This document shows positions 1 through 15,432 of a stretch of 64,000 bases of DNA, one piece after another. How positions within the stretch are numbered: the stretch's first letter is position 1; every line of letters begins with the position of its first letter. The DNA comes from Leptospira interrogans. Lineage in GTDB: Bacteria > Spirochaetota > Leptospiria > Leptospirales > Leptospiraceae. The notes under the pieces were generated by a model, which saw nothing but the letters and a program-made list of their open reading frames with translations, did no database searches and was not told the origin of the DNA. Location: NCBI RefSeq assembly GCF_900156205.1, contig NZ_FTNA01000006.1:153215-217214 (forward strand), given 5' to 3'. Position numbers and translations under genes: made by a program.

Positions 1-90
1 ATTCTTTTCACAGCCGGAAGTATCGATCTTACAATACTCTAAAAAAAATACGAAAATTATCGGTAAAAAATAACGTGTGTATTTCATCAT
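1..90 (-). CDS. Putative lipoprotein, N-terminal 30 codons only
   Basis: Reading leftward from an ATG at 90, the frame stays open to the window edge. The peptide has a short basic start, a hydrophobic stretch and FLEYC followed by KIDTSGC, which fits a spirochaetal lipoprotein signal. Its ATG overlaps the TGA of the ankyrin gene (ATGA at 87-90), so the two are probably cotranscribed and translationally coupled. The rest lies outside the window, so no function can be given. Confidence 0.55.
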   Translation of the reverse strand, partial: MMKYTRYFLPIIFVFFLEYCKIDTSGCEKN

Positions 91-599
91 TTCGTACCTG
101 CACCGGCTTTAATAAGAAGTTCTTGAATAATTTTACGATCTTCTAATGTAGATTCAGACCAAGCCGTATGACCTTGTAAGGTCATTGTATGCACATCCGC
201 ACCCGAACGCTTTACAATCTCCGGATAACGGTTAAAAGTAGCCATCATCAACGCTGTATGCCCGTCTCTTGTTCTTGCATTTACGTCTGCTCCGTGTCTA
301 ATTAAATATTCCGAAATTAAGTATTCTCCTTCCTTTGCTGCGATCATAAGAGGGGTGTAATTTTTAAAAAACGGATCTCTTTGATCGACTCCCCTTCCCA
401 AACGAAGACAATTTTGCAGACCTTGTAAGTCATCCTTATAAACGTAGTCTGTAGGATGGTAAGAAACGGATCTTTCTTGCGGAAAAGCACACATCGTAAA
501 AAATAAACTCGTCCCGAAAACAAAATGGATATACTTTATGTTATCTTTTTTACAAAAGTTTTTTCTAAACTTATTTAGAATCGAACTTAAAAGTTTCAT
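87..599 (-). CDS. Ankyrin-repeat protein, probably exported
   Basis: This 170-residue protein carries about three ankyrin repeats between residues 75 and 168. The visible marks are YTPLMIAAKEG, LIRHGADVNARTRDGHTALMMA, a shortened repeat ending KRSGADVHTM, and a last partial unit ending LLIKAGAG. The middle repeat lacks several residues before GADV, so it is probably degenerate. Residues 1-41 hold a basic stretch, then a hydrophobic segment ending TMCAFPQ, consistent with export and possibly lipidation. Ankyrin repeats bind proteins; the partner is unknown. The downstream lipoprotein overlaps its stop codon. Confidence 0.8.
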   Translation of the reverse strand: MKLLSSILNKFRKNFCKKDNIKYIHFVFGTSLFFTMCAFPQERSVSYHPTDYVYKDDLQGLQNCLRLGRGVDQRDPFFKNYTPLMIAAKEGEYLISEYLIRHGADVNARTRDGHTALMMATFNRYPEIVKRSGADVHTMTLQGHTAWSESTLEDRKIIQELLIKAGAGTK

Positions 600-1137
600 T
601 ATATTCTTCCTTCAACATCCGTTTATTGTATCAACTTCCAAATTCAATACAATAGGTGTAAACAGTAGTTGCGGAAACTACTCAGAAACAATTTTACTGT
701 TAGTGGTTTTTACCTAAGAATTTTAAGTAGTCTCGATAGAGCTTGACTTTTAGATATGAAAATTTTTTATTTAGTTACAAGTTTTAAATTTAAGATTCAT
801 CGTGAAATTACTTACAAACGATATAATTAGAATACCTAAATATTTCGTTCGGAAATAAAGTTTTGGGATAAAAACTCAAGTTATTCAGTTTTGTAGGGAT
901 CAGTAAGAAATTTTTTGTAAACGAGTTTTAAACTTTAGAAACGAATTTTTATAAAATCTGAAAAATAACAATCTTTTACAAAAAATACACGAATGAAACT
1001 TAAACGAGAAAAATGCAGGTATATTAAAAATTCATTTTATAGAATTTCTATCAAATCATTTACAATTGAATCTACTATTAAAAATTTTAGGCTCTATTCA
1101 ACAATTGTATGAATAAAATTTTCTTTAGAAGGTAAAA
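600..1137. other. Non-coding spacer
   Basis: This AT-rich spacer has no convincing ORF. It holds a small imperfect palindrome near 664-682 (GTAGTTGCGGAAACTAC), a variant of a word found throughout the window's spacers. Around 878-915 is a partial match (TAGGGATCAGTAAG) to the end of the AT-rich repeat module seen better at 19412-19510. Divergent promoters for the ankyrin gene and the LuxR-type gene must lie here, but I could not place them. Confidence 0.5.
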
Positions 1138-1665
1138 ATGAAATTTTGGTTTCCACAAGAAAGACGATTTTATTTTTTTTCGATGTATATCTTTTTAATT
1201 TTACTTTGGATCATTGAAGAAGTTTTAACCTTCGCATTTGATATTAATTGGATAGAAAGATCTCAGGCTTATTTTACTACGATCGAAGCAGCATTCGGTC
1301 TGTTATCTATTATAGGAATTTATTTTTTATTTCAAGAAATTAGAAACACAAAAACGGATATTGAATCTGCTAAAATAATGATCGAAGGACTCAAAAATAA
1401 AAATCAATTTTTAGTTCAAACCAATCAATCTTTCTGGGAGTCTCTTCAAAGACAATTGGAAGAATGGGACCTCTCCGATAAAGAAAAAGAAATTGCACTC
1501 TTACTTCTAAGGGGTATGTCTAATCACCAAATTGCTGCTATTCGAGGAAAAAGTTTAAAAACAATCGAGAACCAAACATTTTCTATTTATCAAAAATCTG
1601 GAACTACTGGTAAATTGGAATTCATTGCGTATTTCATTTCTCCTTTACTACCCGAAGAAGATTGA
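1138..1665 (+). CDS. Membrane-anchored LuxR-type HTH regulator
   Basis: This 175-residue protein has two hydrophobic segments, about residues 13-32 and 50-66. A polar, coiled-coil-like stretch follows (about 67-108), then a GerE/LuxR-type helix-turn-helix from about 111 to 170. The HTH shows LSDKEKEIALLLLRGMSN, then a recognition-helix-like SLKTIENQ and IYQKSG. There is no receiver or autoinducer domain. A DNA-binding domain tethered to the membrane suggests it senses an envelope or membrane signal directly; this is inferred from architecture. It stands alone between long spacers, and the target genes are unknown. Confidence 0.75.
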   Translation: MKFWFPQERRFYFFSMYIFLILLWIIEEVLTFAFDINWIERSQAYFTTIEAAFGLLSIIGIYFLFQEIRNTKTDIESAKIMIEGLKNKNQFLVQTNQSFWESLQRQLEEWDLSDKEKEIALLLLRGMSNHQIAAIRGKSLKTIENQTFSIYQKSGTTGKLEFIAYFISPLLPEED

Positions 1666-2225
1666 TCTATAACCTTTCTCGTAAATGATTTTAGTGACGT
1701 AGATATTCTTTGTATATTTTCCAATTCCAAAAATTTTAAAAAAATTTATTTTCTAACTTTTGGGAATTTAAATATTTGAAGAAAAAATTTTTCAAAATAA
1801 AAATTCAATCATAGAGCTTATTTTAAAACGAAAAAGTTTTTAGACGAAATATTCCGAAGACAGAACAAATAGGATTTGTTCATCTCCAAACAGAAAATAA
1901 AATTCGCCGGATCACAATTTAGAGAAAAAATTCGTCTTCTTAAAAATGAAGGTTAGAAAATCGAATCTGTGTTTGCTCATCTTTTTAGGAATGAAAGAAG
2001 ATTCGTATTGTACTTTATTTGACCTAAATACTTTTTCCGAAGAGAATTAAGAAACTTTATTTTTAAGTCCGCATTTTTTTAACTTTGGATAAATGAATGT
2101 AGTAGTTAAAAGTTACACATGATTTTTCTATGAAAAAAAATAGAATTGAATCAAGCTTGACAATGAAATTTTTTTAATCATCTTATATTATCCCAATCGA
2201 TATTTTTTTTAAAGGTTGCAACAAA
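1666..2225. other. Non-coding spacer
   Basis: AT-rich spacer between the LuxR-type gene and the M48 peptidase. I see no credible gene, no strong hairpin and no clear copy of the repeat families found elsewhere in the window. Confidence 0.4.
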
Positions 2226-4205
2226 ATGCAAAGGTTTTTCAAATTCATCCTTTTCGCTGGAACATTATCAATTTATTTTCCTATCAACGCTCAAAAAAAT
2301 AATACGATTGATTTCGACGCCGAGTTGTATGCTCAAATCGTTCGTCAAAGCGCCTATCAATACGGAACAATTCTTAAATCTAGAAAAGTTCTCAAAGATC
2401 ATAATCACTGGAAAAAACCCATCGATTCGGCGTTCCGTAAATTGGCTGATTCTTCAGGAAATCCTACTTTTCCGATCGTTTATAATTTAATTCAAGACAA
2501 CTCTTTTAACGCTTTCGCTATGGCGGGCGGACAGTTCTGTATCAATTCAGGCACTTTAGATATTTTAGACCAAGTAATTGCAAACTCAGAACCAGACGTA
2601 AAAGATAAACTGAATTTTTATAGAGAAAGATATATTGCGGGCGTTTTGTCTCACGAACTTTCGCATTATTATAACAAACACACTTTTAATTCCGTAAAAA
2701 AATTCTATCAATTGAAGGGAAATCCAACCGGAGAAGTTATATTAGAAAATATTAAATTCTCCCAGGATCAGGAAGTAGACGCAGATCAAACCGGATTTCA
2801 ACTTTTAAACAAAGCGGGTTATGGTGGCGAATATATGATTCGTACCTTGGAATTGATGAGCGATATAGATAATCAATATAAAGAATATATCGCGAAAAAA
2901 AAATTAGATAAAACCAGTCCAGAATCTATGACTTCTTTGTATTTTACGAGTCATCCTTCTCCAAACGATAGACTTTCTAGATTCAATAGCGACAAACAAG
3001 AACTCTATTCTTTACTTGCTACATTGGAAAAAACCTTTGATGATATTCAATTCGGTAAAAATCTAGATCTGGCTAAATCTAATTTAGAAAAGGCACTTTC
3101 TAAATTTCCTGGTAATACTCATTTAGAAAAATCTTATGCAATTTGTCTTCATAAAATTTGGATGTCAACCGCAAGCAACGAAGATTTAAAAATTAAACCG
3201 GTTATCGATATGCCTTCTTTTCGGGATTCAATGTTATTTCCAGGCGGACTTCGCAAAAGGGTCGTTATGCGAACAACCCCTGGCAATCAAGCCGCTTATA
3301 CAAAAGCGAAAGAAGCTTATCAAAAGGTAATTATAAAAACAGAAGACCCCTACTTTATTTCAAACTATGCAGTCCTTCTTGCTTATTCCACTGAAGAAAA
3401 CGACATGAACGTCGCAAAGTCTCTTGCAGGAAGCACTGTAAGAGCTGAAAATTCTATTCCTCTGGCAAACAATTTCGGCGTGGTTTTGTATTGGACCAAC
3501 GATGAGGAAAAGGCCATGGAAATTTTCAAATCGGTCGCAAACATGGTAGATAAAAGAGTACAAAATTTCAGTGAAAAATCTAAATCGAGTCCCGACGTTC
3601 AGGCTTACTTACAAGGAATCGGAAATTCAATTCATCAAAAAATACAATTAGATCCGGATTATGTTTACGAAAACTTTACTCCTATTTTAAATTACGTTCT
3701 TTTAGAATCTTACAAAGAAAAAACTCCGAAAACGAAACAATTAGCTTCATATTATTTAGAAAATTATGATTCTTTTTCTGGTTGGGCTAAATATCTCGCA
3801 AATCTTCAAGGAATCGATCTACCAGAACCATCGCAAAATACAAAACAAAATGTTTTCAAGATTGGTGGGGTTGGCCCTGGTGATAAACTAGAAGATCTAC
3901 TAAAATTATGGGGGCAACCGGATAAGATCCAAATCGATAAATCTTCCGGAAATGAATTTTATATTTATAGTAACAAAGAAACTTCCTTTTTATTAAATAT
4001 TGGTTCGGTTCTTCAAGTCAATGCGTATGGAGACAATAGTCCTGGTATCGACAAGGGTGTGGTTATTGGTTCAGATCGAGGAACCGCCGAAAAAGTTTTC
4101 GGTAAACAATTCCAAAAAAGTGGACCGTATTTTGGATATTCTCAAAACGGAAACACATTTGTTAAATACAGAAAGAATAAAGTTGATCAGATCATTCTTC
4201 AATAG
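2226..4205 (+). CDS. M48-family zinc metallopeptidase with TPR-like region
   Basis: This 659-residue protein begins with a signal peptide (residues 1-23, ending PINAQ). The M48 domain follows. It includes NAFAMAGGQFCINSGTLD near residues 95-112, the zinc motif HELSH at 143-147, and a likely third ligand Glu183 in QEVDAD. A repetitive helical region resembling TPRs spans about 270-500. The C-terminal ~110 residues carry GGVGPGDKLEDLLKLWG, similar in style to SmpA/OmlA-type segments. M48 enzymes of this build (BepA-like) act in the periplasm on outer-membrane proteins; that role here is inferred. It appears monocistronic. Confidence 0.85.
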   Translation: MQRFFKFILFAGTLSIYFPINAQKNNTIDFDAELYAQIVRQSAYQYGTILKSRKVLKDHNHWKKPIDSAFRKLADSSGNPTFPIVYNLIQDNSFNAFAMAGGQFCINSGTLDILDQVIANSEPDVKDKLNFYRERYIAGVLSHELSHYYNKHTFNSVKKFYQLKGNPTGEVILENIKFSQDQEVDADQTGFQLLNKAGYGGEYMIRTLELMSDIDNQYKEYIAKKKLDKTSPESMTSLYFTSHPSPNDRLSRFNSDKQELYSLLATLEKTFDDIQFGKNLDLAKSNLEKALSKFPGNTHLEKSYAICLHKIWMSTASNEDLKIKPVIDMPSFRDSMLFPGGLRKRVVMRTTPGNQAAYTKAKEAYQKVIIKTEDPYFISNYAVLLAYSTEENDMNVAKSLAGSTVRAENSIPLANNFGVVLYWTNDEEKAMEIFKSVANMVDKRVQNFSEKSKSSPDVQAYLQGIGNSIHQKIQLDPDYVYENFTPILNYVLLESYKEKTPKTKQLASYYLENYDSFSGWAKYLANLQGIDLPEPSQNTKQNVFKIGGVGPGDKLEDLLKLWGQPDKIQIDKSSGNEFYIYSNKETSFLLNIGSVLQVNAYGDNSPGIDKGVVIGSDRGTAEKVFGKQFQKSGPYFGYSQNGNTFVKYRKNKVDQIILQ

Positions 4206-5133
4206 TTATTGATAGTTTTTACTATTCGGACGTATAAAAATGGTATTGAAAGTTGGTTCGTACCATTTGTTTTTTTCCGAAACTCATAGATGCAAGATTC
4301 CTGACTTTTTTATCCAAACGCTTCATAAAAGAAGATATTTAAAATCTCTTTTTAAAAGAATAAAAATCTTTTTGGAAAACTTTCTTCTTTCTCATCAATT
4401 AGAACAGAGTAAGTTTCGTAACAACCAGAATAGTCAATAACTTTCAAACTCTGACCTTGAAGTATGGAATAAATTTCGCAATTCGAATTTAAAATTGAAA
4501 CTTCCCAATTCTAAAAACCATCAACGTAAGTATTCCCGAATCCAATTACTAATTTCTAATGTTTATTACAAAGTGTCACTTCATGTAAGTTTGATAGAAT
4601 TCAATACGAAAGCGTCTCTCTTCTATGAGCGCTCGAAGTAACTCAACGTCTCACTTTCCATGGATCGTTCGACGGATCGCGTTCTAAATTGTAACTCAAA
4701 ACGAAATATCGTATAACTTTTCTTTCATGCAATTTATTGACTGAAGCTGAAAGCACGTCCAGCAATGCCAGATTTGCCCAGATGTTCTTTTGCAGAACTT
4801 GCATTATTAAAGTGTAAGTTATTGAGTACTTTATTATGTAATTTTGAGTAGTTGAAGAATTAGCAATTTTAAGTGTAAATTTACTTAAGTAAATTCTAAA
4901 TAGATACGGAAATAATAAATTCCTATATTTTAAATTCTGTAGTAATGTTTATATAAGCCCCGTTTAGTTTTGGAATACACTGTAAATTTCTTGAAATAAT
5001 TTTATAAAGGAGAAAATTTTTAACTTTTGAGACAGTCCCAAAGTTATATTTTTAAAATTCTGATTCTTTTAAGATTTTACAGAAGCTTGGAACAAATTCT
5101 CTATAAAAGAAAACATAGAATTAATTTTTAAAA
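4206..5133. other. Non-coding spacer with repeat remnants
   Basis: No gene is supported here; a 66-codon ORF at 4240-4440 shows no family features. The stretch 4612-4690 (GAGCGCTCGAAG, GATCGTTCGACGG) resembles material at 48100-48170 and 58130-58275. Positions 4823-4852 resemble the AT-rich module at 19412-19510. Around 4965-5045, TTTTGGAATACAC and GACAGTCCCAAAG look like degraded ends of the 180-bp repeat. The spacer therefore seems to be a graveyard of repeats. Confidence 0.4.
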
Positions 5134-5661
5134 GTGAATAATAAAATTAAATTAATCAAAGAAGATATCACCCAACTCGAAGTAGACGCGATCGTAAACG
5201 CGGCCAATAGTTCTTTGTTAGGTGGTGGTGGAGTTGATGGTGCAATTCATAGAGCAGGTGGACCGGAAATTTTAGAAGAATGTTATAAAATCCGAGAAAA
5301 ACAAGGAGAATGCAAAGTCGGAGAAGCAGTTATTACAACCGCTGGAAGATTAAATGCAAAATTTATAATTCATACGGTTGGACCTATTTGGAGCGGTGGA
5401 AATAAAAACGAAGATGAACTACTTTCTAACGCTTATAAAAATAGTCTTCTTTTAGCAAAAAATCATTCTTTAAAAACAATCGCATTTCCAAATATCAGCA
5501 CAGGTATTTATCATTTTCCCAAAGAACGCGCCGCAAAGATTGCAATTCAAAGTGTTACGAAATTTCTAAAACAAGACAATCAAATCCAAACTGTATTTTT
5601 TGTTTGTTTTGATTTTGAAAATTTAGAAATTTATAATAAACTACTTCAAACATACAAATAA
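5134..5661 (+). CDS. Macro-domain protein (ADP-ribose / O-acetyl-ADP-ribose hydrolase type)
   Basis: This 175-residue protein is a single macro domain. The ADP-ribose-binding loops are intact: [20 protein letters not shown] at about 21-40, and [15 protein letters not shown] in the second half. This pattern matches the MacroD/YmdB class, which removes acetyl or ADP-ribose groups from O-acetyl-ADP-ribose or modified proteins. The start is GTG, chosen because no ATG precedes the conserved first strand. No ADP-ribosyltransferase, sirtuin or DarT toxin lies beside it, so the substrate is unknown. It is isolated between long repeat-rich spacers. Confidence 0.88.
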
Positions 5662-5724
5662 TTTGGAGAATAGGTTTCTTACGAAAAAGCAAAGAAAAAA
5701 TTCATTTTTTATAAAATAATATTT

Positions 5725-6175
5725 TAACGTGAGTTCGATATAAGAAACCCATGGTTCTGAAAAAAGTTGGTCTGAACTTTACAGATCAATTTTTTAAATG
5801 TGGGAACTACCACAATTTATAAAGTGTGTGTCCCAAAATCTTAAAAAATTTTACACGATAATTTTTTAGAAATTTTTAATAAAATGCAGTAGTTCTTACA
5901 GATTCAGCCGTATTTGGCAATTTACAAACTTTCTAGTAGTTCTAATCTCGTTAAATTTTCGTAGTAGATCCTACATTGGACGGTTTTGGAACACGCTCAA
6001 AATAGAAGTTTATAACAATTGAATCTGCAGTATTCAATTGGGGGAGAATTTTCACAAAACTTAGTTTTGTCTGTAAAATGCGGGAACTACTACAAATCAC
6101 GATTTTAAAAACAAATTCTAAAATTGTAAGAACTCATACTTTTAGAAAATTCTTTCTTACGCCAAACTCACATTA
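5725..6175. repeat. Dispersed repeat, family 3 (ends TAACGTGAGTTCGATATAAG), with a family-2 element inserted
   Basis: The left end at 5725 and right end at 6153-6175 form an imperfect ~22-bp terminal inverted repeat. The flanks match the copy at 44413-44694 almost continuously (for example ATTCTGAAAAAAGTTG and TTATAACAATTG). Here they are interrupted at about 5824-5998 by a family-2 repeat. No ORF is present. Confidence 0.7.
5824..5998 (-). repeat. Family-2 repeat (ends like GAACTTGTCCCAAAA), nested
   Basis: This ~175-bp element begins GTGTGTCCCAAAATC and ends GGTTTTGGAACACGCTC, which are inverted relative to each other. Its interior, including GTATTTGGCAATTTACAAAC, is the reverse complement of the copies at 21551 and 41035. 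It sits inside the family-3 repeat at 5725-6175. Confidence 0.65.
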
Positions 6176-6218
6176 TTTTAGAAAAACTTGAAATACTTTT
6201 AAAAATCAAAATTGATTA

Positions 6219-6312
6219 TTAGAATTTTTGAAAAATTAATCCTTCATCTGTTTCCGTTGTATTAAAACAATTTTGCTAATCTTCCATTATAGAATTTTTC
6301 AACAACTCTATT
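6219..6312 (+). repeat. MITE-like repeat family 1, copy a
   Basis: A ~94-bp copy with ends TTAGAATTTTTGAAAAATTA and AATTTTTCAACAACTCTA. It lies just downstream, in the sense of transcription, of the DUF1554 protease gene, and could form a hairpin at the end of that transcript. Confidence 0.7.
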
Positions 6313-6315
6313 GAC

Positions 6316-6349
6316 GATCGCGAGAATAATCGTAATATCTCGCGATCGA
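6316..6349. terminator. Perfect 11-bp inverted repeat, possible terminator
   Basis: CGATCGCGAGA (6316-6326) and TCTCGCGATCG (6339-6349) pair perfectly around a 12-nt loop. The site is about 30 bp downstream of the stop of the minus-strand protease gene. No U-run follows on that strand, so a protein-binding site is an alternative to a terminator. Confidence 0.4.
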
Positions 6350-6378
6350 TCGTTTAAACTAGAAAGATTCTACGTATC

Positions 6379-8907
<2,529 letters not shown>

Positions 8908-9081
8908 TAAAGTCTCCTTAGAGAAGAAGAACAAAGGAATGAATACTTTTTTGCACATGTTTGACAAATAAGCATTTTCTGCAGATTTTTATAGAATAGG
9001 TACCTAAACCTCTCAGCATATCTCTATTTAAGAAAATAATTATAATAATAATTCTATTATATAAAGATTAATAAATTTATA

Positions 9082-9186
9082 TTAGAATAGTTGAAAAATT
9101 AATTCTCTATCTGTTTCTATTTCATGGAAACGGTCGATTAAAGCAATTTTGTTAATTGAACTATGGAATTTTTCAACAACTCTATT
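9082..9186 (+). repeat. MITE-like repeat family 1, copy b
   Basis: This ~105-bp element begins TTAGAATAGTTGAAAAATTA and ends AATTTTTCAACAACTCTATT. Read against the copy at 19071-19175, its interior appears to differ at only one base, so both probably moved recently. Confidence 0.8.
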
Positions 9187-9316
9187 AGATTGATTTAGTA
9201 AAATATAACTTTTACAAAATCACCGTTATTTTTAGTACCATTTTCATGTTCCTAAAATCAATTCGAATATAGAGACTCTATTACTTAGTCCTGAGTAAAA
9301 ACTAAGTAATAATATA

Positions 9317-9417
9317 TTAGGGTTTTGAAAAATTACTTCTCTATTTGTTTTATCGAAATGAGCGATTGAAGCAGTTTTGTTAATTTTAAACTATGAAATC
9401 TTTCAAAAAATCAATTT
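9317..9417 (+). repeat. MITE-like repeat family 1, copy c (degraded)
   Basis: The left end TTAGGGTTTTGAAAAATTAC, the interior GATTGAAGCAGTTTTGTTAA and a decayed right end TTTCAAAAAATCAATTTA identify an old, mutated copy. Confidence 0.55.
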
Positions 9418-10326
9418 AACTTAGGACTTTTAAACCAAACATCTATACTGATTTTATAACCATTGCAAAAAAGGCAGATCGTATTTTAGATGTACTCAAA
9501 TTCAGAAAGATATATTAACTTTTCATTTTATGAAACTCAAAAGTTTATTGTTCTATTGATCCCTATAAAATTAAATACTGTAAATTTTAATTACAAAGTC
9601 CTGTTTCTGAACAAAATATTAAATACCGTGTTATATATTTCTGGGTAAAATCTCAAAAGAAAAAATATGGGAGTTTTCGTAAATTATGTTCCTTCAAAGT
9701 TATTTATGATTTTGGGTGATTTTTCTCATCGTTTAAAAACGTAGTAGTTCTCGCATTGGACGGTTTTGGGACAAGCTCTGATATGGCGCTCCCAACCGGA
9801 GCCGTAAATATTTTTTCGCATTTTTTTATCATCCAATATGAACTCGTTAGAGAAAAGCATTCGATAAAACGATCGTATCAATTTTTGGAAATTCATATTT
9901 TAAGCTCTCCTTGACTTTCTATTATTAGAATAAGTATATGAAAATGGGCATGTACCTACATTTTTAAAGTCCATTCATAAAATCATGATTACAGGAATTG
10001 AAAATACTCAAAAAGCAATTTGTATCTATGATAGTCAATCAGTAGCTACAGATAGATGTGTCACCTTAAAAAATGAATTCTAATTTTAAAATATTTCAGA
10101 CCATTTATAGATTGTAGTTCAATAGCCTACTTTTCAATCTTATACCAAGTTCATAAATCCCTACGAAATTGAATTATTATATGCAAGATTGGTTATGTAA
10201 TCCAAAACAAGTATGATCTAAACCCAATCCGGAATGTGAATGGTTTTAAGACAATTGTCCACTTGTGCGGCTATTTCATAGTTTTTTACTTGTCTCTGGT
10301 TCACTTCTACTGCCTTATGATCAAAT

Positions 10327-10728
10327 ATGAGTTACGACCTAGGCGTTTTCTATACTGAACATCCTCAATCTGATTCTATGGCGATGGATCGGTACATCGC
10401 ATTCTGTGAACAGAACGACTTGACCACTTACATCGAACCAAATCTAAAAGTTAAGAACTTTGTACAGGACTTGACAAAGACTTATCCTCAACTCAATGAT
10501 TGGCCTGAAGATGACATTGACAATTGCCCTTGGAGTAACGACTTCGACATCTCCGAAGGACATGTCATAATTTCGATGTCCTTCTCCCGCGCTGAAGAAA
10601 TATCCAACTTAATTATCCAGTTAGCTACAAAGTATGGTTTAGTGGGCATAGACCCACAGTCAGGTGCTATTTTCACAGCACCCGCAAACCTTTATATTTC
10701 AAAAAAACCATGGTGGAAATTTTGGTAA
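10327..10728 (+). CDS. Hypothetical protein, 133 residues
   Basis: I do not recognise a named family with certainty. The protein starts MSYDLGVFYTEHPQ, is acidic, has no signal or membrane segment, and ends with an aromatic tail KKPWWKFW. The middle includes WPEDDIDNCPWSNDFDISEG. Its base composition looks more balanced than the surrounding spacers, which hints at acquisition. A hairpin (10830-10856) and a GTTAGGC site (10871-10877) follow the gene, an arrangement resembling an integron cassette with its attC. Small acidic proteins of this sort are often immunity-type or cassette genes; that is only inference. Confidence 0.6.
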   Translation: MSYDLGVFYTEHPQSDSMAMDRYIAFCEQNDLTTYIEPNLKVKNFVQDLTKTYPQLNDWPEDDIDNCPWSNDFDISEGHVIISMSFSRAEEISNLIIQLATKYGLVGIDPQSGAIFTAPANLYISKKPWWKFW

Positions 10729-10770
10729 CTACTATCTATAGTTTTTCCTAGCTATTCGTTATCAGCTTTT

Positions 10771-10877
10771 CAACGCACAACCAGCTTTATAAAGCTACGA
10801 TCATTTTCGGCAATTCTTGGATGTTTCAATTACCTCACTTTAAGAGTGAGGTAATAACTCATAAATCAGCGTTAGGC
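10771..10877. other. attC-like recombination site (tentative)
   Basis: Downstream of the 10327 gene, CGCACAAC at about 10774 is nearly complementary to GTTAGGCG at 10871-10878. Between them lie a 14-bp palindrome AGCTTTATAAAGCT and a perfect 11-bp hairpin ATTACCTCACT / AGTGAGGTAAT (10830-10840 and 10846-10856). Such a foldable site ending in GTTRRRY is how integron attC sites look. The 5-prime core deviates from RYYYAAC, so the call is weak. Confidence 0.3.
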
Positions 10878-11049
10878 GAAATAAGGAAGATGAATTAAAT
10901 TTTTATCTAAAAAACGAACCGAAAATATCCAAGCTTATTAGAACCCATCTCAAAAATACTATATCTTTACTCAAGAGGCAGATTTTTGCTATCGTGGGTA
11001 TTTTGGATTTGATCTTACTCTTTATTCGAACTAGAAAACCCAAGCGATT

Positions 11050-11589
11050 CTATCTTTCTCTATACATACGAATTGCATCCGAAAAGACGACTAACGCGTC
11101 CGAGATTTTTCTACGCATATCTCCTTCGGTCCATTCATCTTTATCATTAAGCTTTCTTCTGGAAAACGGAATCGGAAACGAACAGACTACGGCTGCATTC
11201 ATCGCGCGCAGCGTGGTAAGCAGAGACTGAAGAGCCTTTTCTCCTCCCATATATGAAGGAGAAGAACTGAGTAGCCATAACGGGTTTATTCACGTATTCT
11301 CCCGAACCGACCACCCAATCCAATGAATTTTTCAAGACCCCCGGCATGTTGTGTGCGTATTCCGGAGTACAGATCAAAACGCCGTCTACAATCCTTAATA
11401 CCTCGCGATATTTTTTTACGGATTCTGGGGAATTCTCCCATCCCGGTCGGGGCTAAAATGAGGAAGATCACCTAATTCTGAAAAGGTGATAATCTCCATC
11501 TCGGATGGCGCCGTTTTGGCAATAGCTCTAAGAAGGGCCGAGGCATTGGATTCGAATCGAATACTTCCCGATATGAACAAAATTTTCAT
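11050..11589 (-). pseudogene. NADPH-dependent FMN reductase family, two frameshifts
   Basis: From the ATG at 11589 the reading begins MKILFISGSIRFESNASALL, the flavodoxin-like start of the NADPH-dependent FMN reductase family. The frame is lost near 11438, where one G appears missing. In the next frame come the diagnostic CTPEYAHNMPGVLKNSLDWV and GSGEYVNKPVMAT. A second shift near 11270, apparently one extra base, is needed to continue into MGGEKALQSLLTTLRAMNAA and the C-terminus ending AIRMYRER. All family parts are present in order, so this is a recently broken copy, unless the two shifts are sequencing errors. Confidence 0.8.
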
Positions 11590-13215
<1,626 letters not shown>

Positions 13216-13221
13216 GTCAAC

Positions 13222-14927
<1,706 letters not shown>

Positions 14928-15021
14928 ACCGGAGAATCTTTTTTTCGTTTTAAAGTTAGGAAGATAAATTCCGATCAAAACTTCCAGTGATTCATAACAG
15001 AATGTGAATATGTAATAAAGT

Positions 15022-15240
15022 TTGGGCGGCTCCCGCCAACGGATTACAAAAAAGTAAGCTTGAACGGAATCAGGCGAGACCGGGCTCTCTGTGGGTCGAG
15101 TTATAATGGTCAAGTTATTGTGTTTTGTAGGAACTCCAACATTGGAACCTAGGTTGCCAATAACTTGACCACGCTTTGATCCCTGCCGCGGGGATTCATA
15201 GGAAGTCATGGCATTGAGTTAACCCGGCGGAGACCAGCTT
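15022..15240 (+). repeat. GC-richer dispersed repeat, family 5, copy A
   Basis: This ~220-bp element starts TTGGGCGGCTCCCGCCAA, contains GACCGGGCTCTC and GATCCCTGCCGC, and ends GGCGGAGACC. The same landmarks recur in inverted order at 58808-59001. In the centre, TGGTCAAGTTATTG (15107-15120) and CAATAACTTGACCA (15158-15171) form perfect 14-bp arms. The arm sequence differs from the other copy but pairing is kept. Confidence 0.7.
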
Positions 15241-15432
15241 AGAAAGCGAGGTATCACCTAATGTTTTGGACAAATTCTAAGAGCTCATTTTAAGACTTGT
15301 TCTATTGTTTTGAAAACCAATGTTCCCCTCATTCTCTTCAAAGGGATATTAAAACAATTTGAATAGGATCGTTCTAAAAAAGCGGTCGAAAAAAAATTGG
15401 ACACAAGGAAAATGAGGAAGCAATTTAAAAGT

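Larger units (their letters stand above)
8908..10326. other. Long non-coding spacer with repeats
   Basis: This spacer holds two family-1 repeats (9082-9186 and 9317-9417), an AT-rich family-4 module at about 9553-9640, and the right-hand end of a family-2 repeat at about 9738-9776 (GTAGTAGTTCTCGCATTGG then TTTTGGGACAAGCTCT). The remainder, about 9780-10326, shows no gene or motif that I recognise. Confidence 0.5.

Noticed and set aside
4240..4440. 66-codon ORF downstream of the M48 peptidase
   Set aside because: No family motif, biased AT-rich composition and no ribosome-binding site; it lies in a spacer of repeat remnants.
8908..8967. Upstream start for the DUF1554 protease
   Set aside because: The Shine-Dalgarno AAGGAGA and the lipoprotein signal both point to the ATG at 8907.
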